From the NCBI GenBank assembly GCA_913056235.1, contig CAJXMW010000001.1, positions 1,426,001-1,490,000 on the forward strand: DNA of 64,000 nucleotides. Reading direction: 5' to 3'. The translations under genes and the position numbers were made by a program. The notes under the pieces are model-generated. The model made no database searches. It saw only the letters and a list, made by a program, of their open reading frames with translations, and had not been told where the DNA came from. The stretch comes from an uncultured Fodinibius sp. (GTDB lineage Bacteria > Bacteroidota > Rhodothermia > Balneolales > Balneolaceae). This document shows, piece after piece, positions 8,529 through 16,816 of the stretch (its first letter is position 1; every line of letters starts with the position of its first letter).

Positions 8529-9083
8529 ATGAAAGTTTTGAAGACCATAACAATACTAGTAATTTCTCTGATGATACTTGCATTTACGACAAATATCAGC
8601 CCAGAGAAAACCATTTCTGAAAAAGTTGCCGCAAAACAAAACCTGTCAACATTGTTGACGGCCTTGCAGGCAGCTGATTTAGTAGAGACGTTGAAAGGAG
8701 AAGGACCATATACGGTTTTTGCCCCCACCAACAATGCATTCAAGAATTTGCCTGAGGGTAAACTTGATGAGTTACTGAAACCCGAAAATAAAGCCCAGTT
8801 GGCCAAAATCTTGAAATACCATGTGGTGTCCGGCAAGATTTATGCCTCAGATCTATCAGGTGAAAAGATGGTGAAGACTCTGGAAGGAACCCAGATTAAG
8901 GTGCAAGCCAGTGTTTCCATGGAAGAAGATATGGATGAGCAAAGTACAGATATGGACAGGGTGAGAGTGAATAATGCAACGGTGGTAGAGCCTGATATAA
9001 CGGCTTCCAACGGTATCATTCACATAATAGATGGCGTGGTTATGCCTTCAGATATTGAAGTTATGGGCGCCACCGACTACTAA
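8529..9083 (+). CDS. Fasciclin (FAS1) domain-containing secreted protein
   Basis: 184 residues: a signal peptide (VLKTITILVISLMILAF) and one FAS1 domain. The two FAS1 boxes are plain: GPYTVFAPTNNAFKNLP (H1) near residues 60-76, and DITASNGIIHIIDGVVMPS (H2) near the end, with the YHVVSGK turn between them. FAS1 proteins are extracytoplasmic and implicated in adhesion or surface interactions. An acidic insert, MEEDMDEQSTDMD, lies between the boxes. It is transcribed alone and followed by a strong terminator. Confidence 0.85.
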   Translation: MKVLKTITILVISLMILAFTTNISPEKTISEKVAAKQNLSTLLTALQAADLVETLKGEGPYTVFAPTNNAFKNLPEGKLDELLKPENKAQLAKILKYHVVSGKIYASDLSGEKMVKTLEGTQIKVQASVSMEEDMDEQSTDMDRVRVNNATVVEPDITASNGIIHIIDGVVMPSDIEVMGATDY

Positions 9084-9106
9084 TATCAAACCAGCTTATT
9101 AATAGT

Positions 9107-9139
9107 AAAAGCGAGGAGCTCAACACTCCTCGCTTTTTT
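9107..9139 (+). terminator. Rho-independent terminator after the fasciclin gene
   Basis: A perfect 12-bp stem pairs AAAAGCGAGGAG (9107-9118) with CTCCTCGCTTTT (9126-9137) around a 7-nt loop and is followed by more T. Because of the A-run on the other side it could also stop the DJ-1-type gene read from the opposite strand (stop at 9165). Confidence 0.9.
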
Positions 9140-9164
9140 ATTTGGGATGATTTTAAGCAGTTCG

Positions 9165-9764
9165 TCAGGCTGTTGCCCGTTCCTGATGGGTTACCCTGGT
9201 GCCCAGCACATCAAGGAAAGCACTCAGCCATTTGGGATGTCCAGGCCAAGCGGGAGTGGTGACCAACTTACCATCAACGACGACTTCGGTGGCTTCTACA
9301 TCTTTGTAATTAGCACCGGCGGCTTCCATCTCGGGTCCGCAGGCGGGATACGCCGTCAGCGTTTTGCCACTGATGACATCTGCAGCCGACAGAATTTGCA
9401 AACCGTGACAGATAGCAGCTACGGGTTTATCCTCCTCAAAAAAGTGCCGAACCATATCTAGTACCCCATCCTCGCGACGCAGATATTCAGGGGCACGACC
9501 GCCGGCGACAACCAAGGCGTCATAATCGGCGGGATCAGCCTTATCAAAAGTAGCATTGAGTCCAAAGTTGTGGCCCGGTTTTTCGCTGTAGGTCTGATCA
9601 CCCTCAAAATCATGGATCGCGGTTTTTACTGATTCACCTTTTTTCTTGCCCGGACAAACGGCATGCACGGTATGTCCAACCATCTGCAACGCCTGAAAGG
9701 GTACCATAATCTCATAATCCTCTCCAAAATCTCCGACAAGCATTAATATTTTTTTGCCAGCCAT
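9165..9764 (-). CDS. DJ-1/PfpI family protein
   Basis: The 199-residue cytoplasmic protein has the DJ-1/PfpI flavodoxin-like fold: [15 protein letters not shown] with the conserved Glu, [16 protein letters not shown], and the nucleophile elbow AAICHG (Cys119, His120). Members act as chaperone-like proteins, glyoxalases or deglycases; the Arg-Ala-Pro-Glu stretch and the GGR loop recall the plant-type or YhbO-like branch. The start is secured by an AAGGAG ribosome site eight bases before the ATG. The gene diverges from the serine hydrolase gene across a 204-nt gap in which I see no further feature. Confidence 0.85.
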   Translation of the reverse strand: MAGKKILMLVGDFGEDYEIMVPFQALQMVGHTVHAVCPGKKKGESVKTAIHDFEGDQTYSEKPGHNFGLNATFDKADPADYDALVVAGGRAPEYLRREDGVLDMVRHFFEEDKPVAAICHGLQILSAADVISGKTLTAYPACGPEMEAAGANYKDVEATEVVVDGKLVTTPAWPGHPKWLSAFLDVLGTRVTHQERATA

Positions 9765-9769
9765 AATGT

Positions 9770-9778
9770 ATCTCCTTT
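9770..9778 (-). promoter_or_regulatory. Strong Shine-Dalgarno site of the DJ-1/PfpI gene
   Basis: Read on the minus strand, AAAAGGAGATACATT precedes the ATG. This is a full AGGAG core, unusual among the genes of this window, most of which lack one. Confidence 0.6.
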
Positions 9779-9968
9779 TAGTTTTTATTGCTGTTAAATA
9801 CTGATGTAGAATATAACCTCAGATCTCGTGTCAGCGTTCTTATCTCAGTTATTTCTCTCATTTTTATTTGGTGATGCATTATGCAATTTGAAAAGGCTAC
9901 GTAACAATTCGTTCGATGAGTCGTAGTCAAATGCCTTCTTAATTTGGGAACTTTAAAATTTTGAAGTT

Positions 9969-11840
9969 ATGCGTACGTACGATTGGCTTTTATGTGTTCT
10001 TGCAATCATAATATCCGCCTCTGCTGTATCGGCCCAATCGACCCATGTTCGGTCTGCCAATAGCATAGATTCGCTGAAAACAACCGTAGATTCACTTCTG
10101 AAGGAAAGCAACATTCCCGGAGCAAGCATCGCATTAGTTCATAAAGATTCGGTGATCTGGACCGGTGGCGTTGGGTATCGAAATTACCAACAGAAGCAGC
10201 CGGTCACTGCTGATCACCTTTTTCGCATGGGATCCGTTTCAAAATCATTTGTAGCTGTGGGCATTATGCAGCTTGTTGAGAAAGGAAAGCTGAGTTTAGA
10301 TGATAAAGTCCACGAGCTCGTTCCCGGTATTAAAATCAAGAATCCCTGGAGGGAGACCAATCCGGTGCGCGTCAAGCATCTGTTGGAGCATACGGCAGGT
10401 TTTGATGATATGCATTTCAGCGAATTTTTAAATAAAGGAGATCCTCAAATTCCGCTGAAAGAAGCGTTGGCTGTCACCCCTGCATCGCGCGAGGTGCGAT
10501 GGAAGCCCGGAACGCGGTTTTCATATTCCAATCCCGGTTATGGGGTTGCCGGGTATATTATCGAAAAAGTTACCGGTCAGCGGTATGAGGCATACCTCAA
10601 GGAACAGGTGTTAAAGCCGATCGGGATGGATCAGTCCTCATTTTCTTATACCGACTCGGTAAAACAGCAATTGGTTTCTGGGTATCAAGATGATTATGAG
10701 TCCATCGAGTACCAACATATTTACCTGCGCCCGGCCGGCATGTTACACTCCTCAGCCAATGATATGGCCGAATTTGTTCGGATGATGCTGAATGACGGTT
10801 CAGTCGGGGACAAGACTATTATCTCTGACAGCATGCTGGCCAATATGGAAACCCCGGAAACCTCACTTGCGGCCAAGCATGGATTCAAAAAGGGGTACGG
10901 AAAAGGGGTTAAAAAATCTACTATTCAGGGATATTCCTATTATGGACATGCCGGAGGGGTTTTCGGTTTTTCAGCACAGTATATGTACTTCCCGAAATAT
11001 GAAAAGGGATATGTTCTCATGATAAATTCGATGGGTGGCTTTGGGGATATTAATGATGCCATCACAAATTATTTATTGCGTGATGTTCCCAAGCCCGAGC
11101 CCAAACCCACTGCAGATCTGTCTCCCGAAAAACTTGCAGAACATACGGGATATTACGAGATGAGAAGTTTGCGTAACCAACTTTTTACTCCAATATCTTT
11201 GTTACTTGACGGCTTTACGCTAAGCGTAAACAATGATACGCTAAGGATGGCCGATATCGGCGGTACTCAATCATTGTTACCGGTATCCCAGCACCGGTTT
11301 AGACACAAAGATGAAGTGGCTGTTTCAACATTTTTCATGGATACCGAAGAGTACGGAAAGGTGATGGTATATGATGAAAGATTTTACGTTAAAACCGGGA
11401 CATGGAAAAAATACCTCTACCGAGGAGCGTTCTTCGGGGGTTTAGGCATCCTCGGAACATTCATTTTGTTTAGTTTATTCTGGATTCCGTTTGAGATATA
11501 CCGCAAATATAGCTCCAAACAAACCTCGTTTTCGTACCAGCGGCTCTTTCTGTGGCCTTTTGGCGCATTGGTAAGCTTAGGCCTTTTTATGTGGGCTGGC
11601 ACCAATCTTACGTTATTAACGGTAGGAGAAAAATCCATAATGACCGTGCTTATCATGATTTCAAGCTATTTGTTTGCTCTTTGCGCTATAGGCTCGCTTT
11701 GGGTAACCGTCCGCGGATCGCAAAAGGATATCCACTGGAGCATGAAAACATATTTCGCCCTGGTTTCTATAACCCTGATCGGCTTTACTGTATTCTTAAC
11801 CTATTGGGATTGGATGGGAATTCGCCTTTGGGCTTATTAA
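9969..11840 (+). CDS. Beta-lactamase-family serine hydrolase with C-terminal membrane domain
   Basis: The protein has 623 residues: a Sec signal (to about residue 23), a class C beta-lactamase/D-alanyl carboxypeptidase-like domain (about 30-370), a short beta region, and four hydrophobic helices from about residue 480 (FFGGLGILGTFILFSLFWI, PFGALVSLGLFMWAG, MTVLIMISSYLFALCAIG, YFALVSITLIGFTVFL). The catalytic set is intact: Ser89-x-x-Lys92 (SVSK), Tyr186-Ser-Asn188 and His327-Ala-Gly. Such S12-family proteins hydrolyse D-amino-acid peptides, esters or beta-lactams on the outer side of the inner membrane. True beta-lactamase activity is unlikely to be the main role. Its stop is 7 nt from that of the convergent Nudix gene. 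Confidence 0.8.
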   Translation: MRTYDWLLCVLAIIISASAVSAQSTHVRSANSIDSLKTTVDSLLKESNIPGASIALVHKDSVIWTGGVGYRNYQQKQPVTADHLFRMGSVSKSFVAVGIMQLVEKGKLSLDDKVHELVPGIKIKNPWRETNPVRVKHLLEHTAGFDDMHFSEFLNKGDPQIPLKEALAVTPASREVRWKPGTRFSYSNPGYGVAGYIIEKVTGQRYEAYLKEQVLKPIGMDQSSFSYTDSVKQQLVSGYQDDYESIEYQHIYLRPAGMLHSSANDMAEFVRMMLNDGSVGDKTIISDSMLANMETPETSLAAKHGFKKGYGKGVKKSTIQGYSYYGHAGGVFGFSAQYMYFPKYEKGYVLMINSMGGFGDINDAITNYLLRDVPKPEPKPTADLSPEKLAEHTGYYEMRSLRNQLFTPISLLLDGFTLSVNNDTLRMADIGGTQSLLPVSQHRFRHKDEVAVSTFFMDTEEYGKVMVYDERFYVKTGTWKKYLYRGAFFGGLGILGTFILFSLFWIPFEIYRKYSSKQTSFSYQRLFLWPFGALVSLGLFMWAGTNLTLLTVGEKSIMTVLIMISSYLFALCAIGSLWVTVRGSQKDIHWSMKTYFALVSITLIGFTVFLTYWDWMGIRLWAY

Positions 11841-11847
11841 AAAGCGG

Positions 11848-12318
11848 TTACGAATTGGATTGGCTGCATTTGTCAATCAATCGGCTGATAAACTCACGCT
11901 GAGCCGGGTTGATTTTCTTACGTGCTTCGAAGGGACCAAAATATTCAATCCGGTCAATCTCGGGAAACTCCTCGGTTTCGCCCGAGTTGGGTGGCCACTC
12001 CATTTCAAACAGGCCCGGGTCAAAGATAAATTCATCTGGAATCTGGTACTCTACCCCCCAGCAGTAAACGGTTTTGCCACCTTTTTGGGTGATCGATCCC
12101 AGCTCAATAAAATCACCTTCCGGAATAAAACCTATTTCCTCCTCAAATTCACGTTTGGCAGCATCCAGCAGCTCTTCGTCCTGTTCTATCTCACCTTTTG
12201 GGATCGACCAGGCGCCCTCATCCTTATCCCACCAGTATGGTCCGCCGGGATGGGCCAGCAGAAGCTGGAGGTGAGGTTTTCGACGAAAAAGGAGTATTCC
12301 GGCGCTAATTTTTGACAA
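11848..12318 (-). CDS. Nudix hydrolase
   Basis: The 156-residue protein carries a complete Nudix box, GEIEQDEELLDAAKREFEEEIGF, here split as GEIEQDEELLDAAK and REFEEEIGF, matching Gx5Ex7REUxEExGU. The preceding WWDKDEGAWSIPKGEIE and the later GGKTVYCWGVEY resemble the group of Nudix proteins of the DATP/NTP pyrophosphohydrolase type. The reaction is hydrolysis of a nucleoside-diphosphate derivative with Mg2+; the substrate is unknown. The only possible start is TTG at 12318, since an in-frame stop lies four codons upstream and no ATG occurs before SAGILLFRR. Confidence 0.8.
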   Translation of the reverse strand: MSKISAGILLFRRKPHLQLLLAHPGGPYWWDKDEGAWSIPKGEIEQDEELLDAAKREFEEEIGFIPEGDFIELGSITQKGGKTVYCWGVEYQIPDEFIFDPGLFEMEWPPNSGETEEFPEIDRIEYFGPFEARKKINPAQREFISRLIDKCSQSNS

Positions 12319-12391
12319 CGTATTTAGCTATTTGCTTAGTTTATTCCTGTTCATAATATTGATTGAAATTATAAACAAATGGGATCAAGGG

Positions 12392-13030
12392 ATGAAAAAA
12401 ATATTTTGGTGGATCGCAGGAGGGGTGTTATTAACAACAGGCTCGTTTTTTATTCCCGAACAAACCGGGAGTATGTGGCCATCAGTTATTGCAAGTAGCG
12501 TGGTGGCTACCAGTTATCTCATCGTTTTTTTGGCCGTTTGGTTACGAGAGATCCAATCTTCAGCCAAACGAAAAACAGTTGCTGTAATTTGCACTATCCT
12601 GCTCGTGTTTTCGCTGGCTTCTGCAGTCATTAGTTACGAAAATAGTGTACGGCAGCGTGAGTCATTGGCCAATATTCGTACGCATATAGAAACTGAGTTA
12701 GCCTATACTTTTTTGCATAAGCCACTTATCAAAACACTTGGTCAGTTTCATGCTGATAATTACGATGATATGGGAAACCTATTTACAGAAAAATATGACT
12801 CGCTAATCGTTCAGGACAGCTTATTCAACTATTCAAACTCTCTGGAAGATAATGAGACGCTCTACCTGTTTGTATCCAAGACAACTGCTGACAGTGTGGT
12901 GCTCATTGGAGAAAGCAGTTATATAACGGGTCAACATAGTACGTTCAGTAATTATTCTGGAAAGACTGGTCGTTACCAGGTAAGAGGAATTTTAACATCA
13001 AAGGGAGTTGATTATGAGCGACAAAACTAA
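12392..13030 (+). CDS. Unknown membrane protein, upstream member of a two-gene operon
   Basis: The 212-residue protein is not recognised. Three hydrophobic segments lie in the first 90 residues (IFWWIAGGVLLTTGSFFI, SVIASSVVATSYLIVFLAV, VAVICTILLVFSLASAVI), followed by a soluble domain of about 120 residues, probably periplasmic, with ETLYLFVSKTTADSVVLIGESSY. The ATG at 12392, preceded by CAAGGG, is better than a TTG 60 nt upstream that adds another hydrophobic stretch. Its last 17 nt overlap the next gene, so translation is probably coupled. Confidence 0.55.
   Translation: MKKIFWWIAGGVLLTTGSFFIPEQTGSMWPSVIASSVVATSYLIVFLAVWLREIQSSAKRKTVAVICTILLVFSLASAVISYENSVRQRESLANIRTHIETELAYTFLHKPLIKTLGQFHADNYDDMGNLFTEKYDSLIVQDSLFNYSNSLEDNETLYLFVSKTTADSVVLIGESSYITGQHSTFSNYSGKTGRYQVRGILTSKGVDYERQN
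13001..13007 (+). promoter_or_regulatory. Shine-Dalgarno site that sets the start at 13014
   Basis: AAGGGAG lies 6 nt before the ATG of the second membrane gene, inside the coding sequence of the first. It favours the ATG at 13014 over the TTG at 13008. Confidence 0.6.
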
Positions 13031-13784
13031 ACAATACTGGTGGTTGCCATGGGCCGTCGTAATAGCATTAGTTTTGGCAGTGGGAGTGGTGCGATCATAT
13101 TTTGGGAACTGGTTTTTTGGAGCTCCCTGGTCACCGGCATCTATTTTGGTGACCAAGGTTGGAATCAACGAGTTTTCAGCAGGTATCGCTGATACAAATC
13201 CTTATTGGAGTTTACGTCTTAATGCGTTTGTAGTAATTTTGCTAACCTTTGTCGTTGGTCCATCGTTATGGGTATATGGGGAGATCAAAAATCAGTCCGG
13301 ATCCCCACAGGATGCCTTGAAAAAAGGAGCTGCTTGGTATATAGGGGCATTACTTATTGTAGCAAGCTTGCAGGTTGTACCGACGACAGTCATGAAGGGG
13401 ATGGTATTTCAAAATACCTGGAGCAGTGCTGAGAAGAACAAAGCTTCGGATGAACTTCGAAGTGGATTGACTCGGCTTGGCTTTGATGCGCTTGAATATT
13501 ACTATTTGCCCCGGGAGCTGGACGGTGGCGGTCAAACGTTTGCTAGTCCGCAGGGAAGGGCCATCCATCTCACAGATCTTGAAAGCTACAATCCTGACGC
13601 CTCACAGACGTATACGTTGACTACAGTTGATTCTGATACAGCAATTAAGATCCACGGAGTTAGTAATCAGCAGGGTTCGGATGCTAATTTTACAAACGCG
13701 GATGGCAGGACCGGTAGAATAGAGATTACCATGACCGTTACCTCACCCGGTGAGTTAGAATTTACAGTAGTGAATGGTAAGTAA
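13014..13784 (+). CDS. Unknown membrane protein, downstream member of a two-gene operon
   Basis: The 256-residue protein is not recognised. It has three hydrophobic segments (LPWAVVIALVLAVGVV, LNAFVVILLTFVVGPSLWVYG, WYIGALLIVASLQVVPTTV) and a C-terminal domain of about 120 residues with DALEYYYLPRELDGGG, then a beta-rich stretch (YTLTTVDSDTAIKIHGV, IEITMTVTSPGELEFTVV). The C-terminal part recalls secreted single-domain beta proteins but no motif is diagnostic. It overlaps the previous gene by 17 nt and shares its layout of three helices plus an outer domain, so the two may form one complex. Confidence 0.55.
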   Translation: MSDKTKQYWWLPWAVVIALVLAVGVVRSYFGNWFFGAPWSPASILVTKVGINEFSAGIADTNPYWSLRLNAFVVILLTFVVGPSLWVYGEIKNQSGSPQDALKKGAAWYIGALLIVASLQVVPTTVMKGMVFQNTWSSAEKNKASDELRSGLTRLGFDALEYYYLPRELDGGGQTFASPQGRAIHLTDLESYNPDASQTYTLTTVDSDTAIKIHGVSNQQGSDANFTNADGRTGRIEITMTVTSPGELEFTVVNGK

Positions 13785-13795
13785 TCACTTAATAG

Positions 13796-14521
13796 CTACA
13801 TGCGATTCCATACCCAGTTGGGAATTAGTTTAACCAGCCAGGCGGCCAGTCGCCATCGTTTGGTGATATAGGCTTGATCTTTTTTTCGTTCAATGGCCTC
13901 TGTGATTTGCCGGGCCGCTTTATCTTTTGGAGCCACCCAGAACAGCTCTTCTTTGTTTTCGGTCATTTCTGATTCGACAAACCCCGGCATAATCGTGGTT
14001 ACCGTGATATCAGCATCAGAATGATTGGCTTTCTGGCGATATCCCTGAAGATAAGTATTGACGAATGCTTTGGAAGCGTTATATGGGATATTAAGTCCCC
14101 AGCCAAATAGTCCAGCTACCGAGGAAATGCCGACGAGTTGCCCGTAGCCCTGCTGTTCAAAACGTTCGAAACAGTAACTAGCCAGGTTGCCAAAGCCGCG
14201 GATATTTACATCAATAACATGAAGATCGGTTTCGCGGCCCACCGACTCATCCTGAAAGTGTGAAACGCCGGCATTGAGCACAACCATATCCAGCCCGCCC
14301 ATTTGATCAGCAAGTTGATCCAGCTGGTCAATGGCATCTCCAAGTTCAGTGACATCCATGTACTGGATATAGATTCGGTTATCCAGCTGTTGCCGCAGTT
14401 CTTCTAGCCGTTCAATGCGTCGACCAGTTGCACCTATAGTGTATCCGCGTTTGTGCATCTCTACAGCCAAGGCTCGGCCGATACCTGAAGTAGCGCCGAT
14501 AATAGCGATGTGTTTGTTCAT
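13796..14521 (-). CDS. Short-chain dehydrogenase/reductase
   Basis: A 241-residue classical SDR. Visible motifs: IIGATSGIGRALA (TGxxxGxG-type nucleotide-binding turn), GRRIERLEEL (Arg suggests NADP), VLNAGVSHF (NAG), SSVAG with the catalytic Ser, and YNASK with the catalytic Tyr and Lys. It reduces or oxidises an unidentified carbonyl/alcohol. The start was set at MNKHIAIIGATSG; 53 extra codons upstream overlap the neighbouring gene in another frame and add no fold element. It lies 1 nt behind the BtuF-like gene on the same strand, so the two are co-transcribed. Confidence 0.85.
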   Translation of the reverse strand: MNKHIAIIGATSGIGRALAVEMHKRGYTIGATGRRIERLEELRQQLDNRIYIQYMDVTELGDAIDQLDQLADQMGGLDMVVLNAGVSHFQDESVGRETDLHVIDVNIRGFGNLASYCFERFEQQGYGQLVGISSVAGLFGWGLNIPYNASKAFVNTYLQGYRQKANHSDADITVTTIMPGFVESEMTENKEELFWVAPKDKAARQITEAIERKKDQAYITKRWRLAAWLVKLIPNWVWNRM

Positions 14522-14522
14522 C

Positions 14523-15461
14523 TTACTTGATTTGCTGATGGAATTGATGGCGCCAAAGGTTAAGCCAACCCTGAGAGCCACCGTTTTTTCGAAAGATAGA
14601 AGGGTGAAGAACTTCGGCCAGGATTCGAGTAGAATCAACCAGCCGTGGGCCGGGACGGTTAAAATATTGGTGCCCATCAAGCAGGTAAATCTGCTTGTTT
14701 TGTACGGCGCGCAGCCGGTCCCAGCCGGGACGATCGGTTAGCATTGGGATTTCTGCCAGCGTCTGGTCCAGCGTATATCCACACGGCATTATGGTGATGA
14801 TATCCGGGTTACGTCGACGAATGTCATCCCAGTTGATTTGAGGAGAGTGTTCGCCAGTTTCGGCTGCCAGTGGTTTTCCGCCCGCCAGCTGTATAAGTTG
14901 CGGCATCCAGTTGCCGGCCGACATCAGCGGCTTCATCCACTCTATAGCCAAAACGTTTGGACGCCGGAGTTCAATCACGGCCTCCTGGATTTGCTGAAGT
15001 TCTGTTTTCATCTGATCGGTAAGCTTTTGAGCGGCCTCCTCAGCCCCAATGGCCTCTGCGATAGTGCGTATAGACGAGACCACACCCGAAAGGTCGGTGG
15101 GTGACACCGAAAGTACTTCAACATGATTACCCAGCTGATTGTGCACTGCTTCCTTCACCTCATCCACCGAAGCGGCGCACACTTTACAGTGATCCTGTGT
15201 GATAATCAAATCGGGCTCGAGGGCTGCCAGTTGTTCCTGATTAACGCGATATACCGACAGTCCTTCTTGTAGCAGCGCTTTTACGCGCTGGTCAATTTCG
15301 TAACTGCTGCCATCGGGTTCAAACTTTGGTTGGGTGCAGGCGGGTAGTGACGTCACTTGTTCAGGGTAATCGCATTCGTGGCTACGGCCTACTAGATGAT
15401 CCTGCATGCCGAGAGCCACTACAATTTCGGTTGTGCTGGGTAAAAGAGAGACTATTCGCAT
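14523..15461 (-). CDS. Cobalamin/iron-type ABC substrate-binding protein without a signal peptide (BtuF-like)
   Basis: 312 residues of the periplasmic-binding-protein class III fold: MRIVSLLPSTTEIVVALG opens the first lobe, then SHECDYP, LEPDLIITQDHCKVCA, a long linker helix around residues 150-170, and the second lobe with VLAIEWMKPLMSAGNWMPQL and NPDIITIMPCGY. BtuF-like proteins normally bind vitamin B12 in the periplasm, but this one begins directly at the fold with no signal sequence. That form is common in the subfamily annotated as cobalamin-binding protein and suggests a cytoplasmic or scavenging role. It is upstream of, and almost touching, the SDR gene. Confidence 0.75.
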   Translation of the reverse strand: MRIVSLLPSTTEIVVALGMQDHLVGRSHECDYPEQVTSLPACTQPKFEPDGSSYEIDQRVKALLQEGLSVYRVNQEQLAALEPDLIITQDHCKVCAASVDEVKEAVHNQLGNHVEVLSVSPTDLSGVVSSIRTIAEAIGAEEAAQKLTDQMKTELQQIQEAVIELRRPNVLAIEWMKPLMSAGNWMPQLIQLAGGKPLAAETGEHSPQINWDDIRRRNPDIITIMPCGYTLDQTLAEIPMLTDRPGWDRLRAVQNKQIYLLDGHQYFNRPGPRLVDSTRILAEVLHPSIFRKNGGSQGWLNLWRHQFHQQIK

Positions 15462-15613
15462 AGATTAACTACATAGTTATGAGCATGGCTCAAAATGAGC
15501 TGTATTCTGATTCAGATCAAAAAATAATAAATATCTTTCTCGCAAGTTGTACCAACTCATTAACACCGATTAACTGGTTTTAGATCGGAACAAATAATAA
15601 TTATATTCCTCAA

Positions 15614-15627
15614 ACTTACTAGTAAGT
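15614..15627. promoter_or_regulatory. 14-bp perfect palindrome upstream of the DUF4168 gene
   Basis: ACTTACTAGTAAGT reads the same on both strands, 35 nt before the ATG at 15662, within an AT-rich leader. The position suits an operator or promoter-proximal site. No regulator is identified. Confidence 0.35.
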
Positions 15628-15661
15628 AGTTTTATTTAACTTAAAATCACCAATCTTTTAT

Positions 15662-16159
15662 ATGAAATTTATCAAAAACACCGCCGCTTTCGTCCTTGGT
15701 CTTTTACTTCTTGCAGGACCGGCTATCGCACAAGCCCAAATGAAGCAGCAGCAACAATCTGCGAAAGCCGACAGCATTACTGATAAAGAGCTGGAAAAGT
15801 TTGCTTCTGTAATGCAAGTTCGCCAGAAAGTGCAACAGCAATCAATGCAACAAGTGCAGTCTATCCTTTCTAAAGAGGATATGGACATGCAGCGTTTTCG
15901 TCAGATTATGATGAGCAAGCGTAATCCCAAGATGGCAGATTCTTTGAATGTTTCCGCAAAAGAGGAAAAGACAATGAAGAAAATCCAGCCCAAGTTGCAA
16001 AAAATGCAAAAGAAATCACGTAAGAAGATGATGGGTGCCATGCAGGAAAGTGGGCTGAATCCTCAGCGATTCCAAGCTATTGCACGAGCTGTACAATCAA
16101 ATCCTGAAGTAATGAAACGCTTCAAGAAGATTGCACAGGATTCTGCAAGCAGCAACTAA
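15662..16159 (+). CDS. DUF4168-like secreted protein
   Basis: 165 residues: a Sec signal peptide (NTAAFVLGLLLLAGPAIAQA), then a highly charged, Gln/Lys/Met-rich helical protein. The pattern ITDKELEKFASVMQVRQKVQQQ followed by NPQRFQAIARAVQSNPEVMKRF fits DUF4168 (a charged N-terminal helix, and a C-terminal segment with NPxxFxxIxxAxxxNPE). The function is unknown and it is presumably periplasmic. It is a single gene with its own terminator. Confidence 0.65.
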   Translation: MKFIKNTAAFVLGLLLLAGPAIAQAQMKQQQQSAKADSITDKELEKFASVMQVRQKVQQQSMQQVQSILSKEDMDMQRFRQIMMSKRNPKMADSLNVSAKEEKTMKKIQPKLQKMQKKSRKKMMGAMQESGLNPQRFQAIARAVQSNPEVMKRFKKIAQDSASSN

Positions 16160-16182
16160 TTTTTTCTCGAATTAGATTTCTT

Positions 16183-16214
16183 GGCCCATTCCGTCTTGGA
16201 ATGGGCCTTTTTTT
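16183..16214 (+). terminator. Rho-independent terminator after the DUF4168 gene
   Basis: A perfect 10-bp stem pairs GGCCCATTCC (16183-16192) with GGAATGGGCC (16198-16207) around a 5-nt loop and is followed by seven T. It abuts the end of the convergent glycosylase gene. Confidence 0.9.
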
Positions 16215-16815
16215 ATTTCTGGCTGACCCACTCGCTTCCCCTGGGATAAAAGCGCCATGGCAGTTTGGCATCTTCACCGGCGTAGTCAACGCCCACTCGT
16301 TGGGTTTTAGCCAATCCATTGCTCGAAAAACTGTTACCTCGATCCTTAATCCAGATAGTGTCTCCAGTAAGTGAAGTGGCGTCAAAATCAGTAGTGATGC
16401 CCAGCGCTTGAGTTAGTCGACCGGGTCCCGCTGTTAGTGAAGGCGTCACCTTCTCTGAGTTACGCCGCTTGAGCATTGTTGATTGTCCCTCCAGCGGTTC
16501 GATGGCGCGTACCAAAACAGCATCGGCCTTGTCCTGTATATTTGTGACTACATTAAATAGATGATGAATTCCGTAGCAGAGGTAGATATAGGCAATACCG
16601 CCATCTTGGTACATTGTTTCGGTACGTGAGGTACGGGTGCCGTCATTGGCGTGGCACGCTTTGTCACCTCGTCCGCAGTATGCTTCTGTTTCGGTGATAA
16701 CACCACTGGTTAGCGTGCCATCAAACTGGGTGCAGAGTACCTTGCCAACCAGCTGTTGAGCGATTGTGACCACATTATCCTGTTTGTAAAACGAAAGCGG
16801 TAGCTTCGAGGTCAT
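16213..16815 (-). CDS. DNA-3-methyladenine glycosylase (AAG/MPG family)
   Basis: The 200-residue enzyme excises alkylated purines from DNA, the first step of base-excision repair. Family motifs: LVGKVLCTQFDG, ITETEAYCGRGDKACHA (the catalytic Glu and base-flipping region of AAG), GGIAYIYLCYGIHHLFNVVT, LVRAIEPLEG, AGPGRLTQALGI and RVGVDYAGEDA. The length is that of bacterial MPG proteins. The start ATG is followed directly by the fold. It is 1 nt behind the YihY gene on the same strand and so is likely co-transcribed with it. Confidence 0.9.
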   Translation of the reverse strand: MTSKLPLSFYKQDNVVTIAQQLVGKVLCTQFDGTLTSGVITETEAYCGRGDKACHANDGTRTSRTETMYQDGGIAYIYLCYGIHHLFNVVTNIQDKADAVLVRAIEPLEGQSTMLKRRNSEKVTPSLTAGPGRLTQALGITTDFDATSLTGDTIWIKDRGNSFSSNGLAKTQRVGVDYAGEDAKLPWRFYPRGSEWVSQK

Positions 16816-16816
16816 G

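Noticed and set aside
14522-14680. Longer N-terminus of the SDR gene
   Set aside because: The extension overlaps the BtuF-like gene in another frame and the nucleotide-binding turn sits at the usual place from the downstream ATG.
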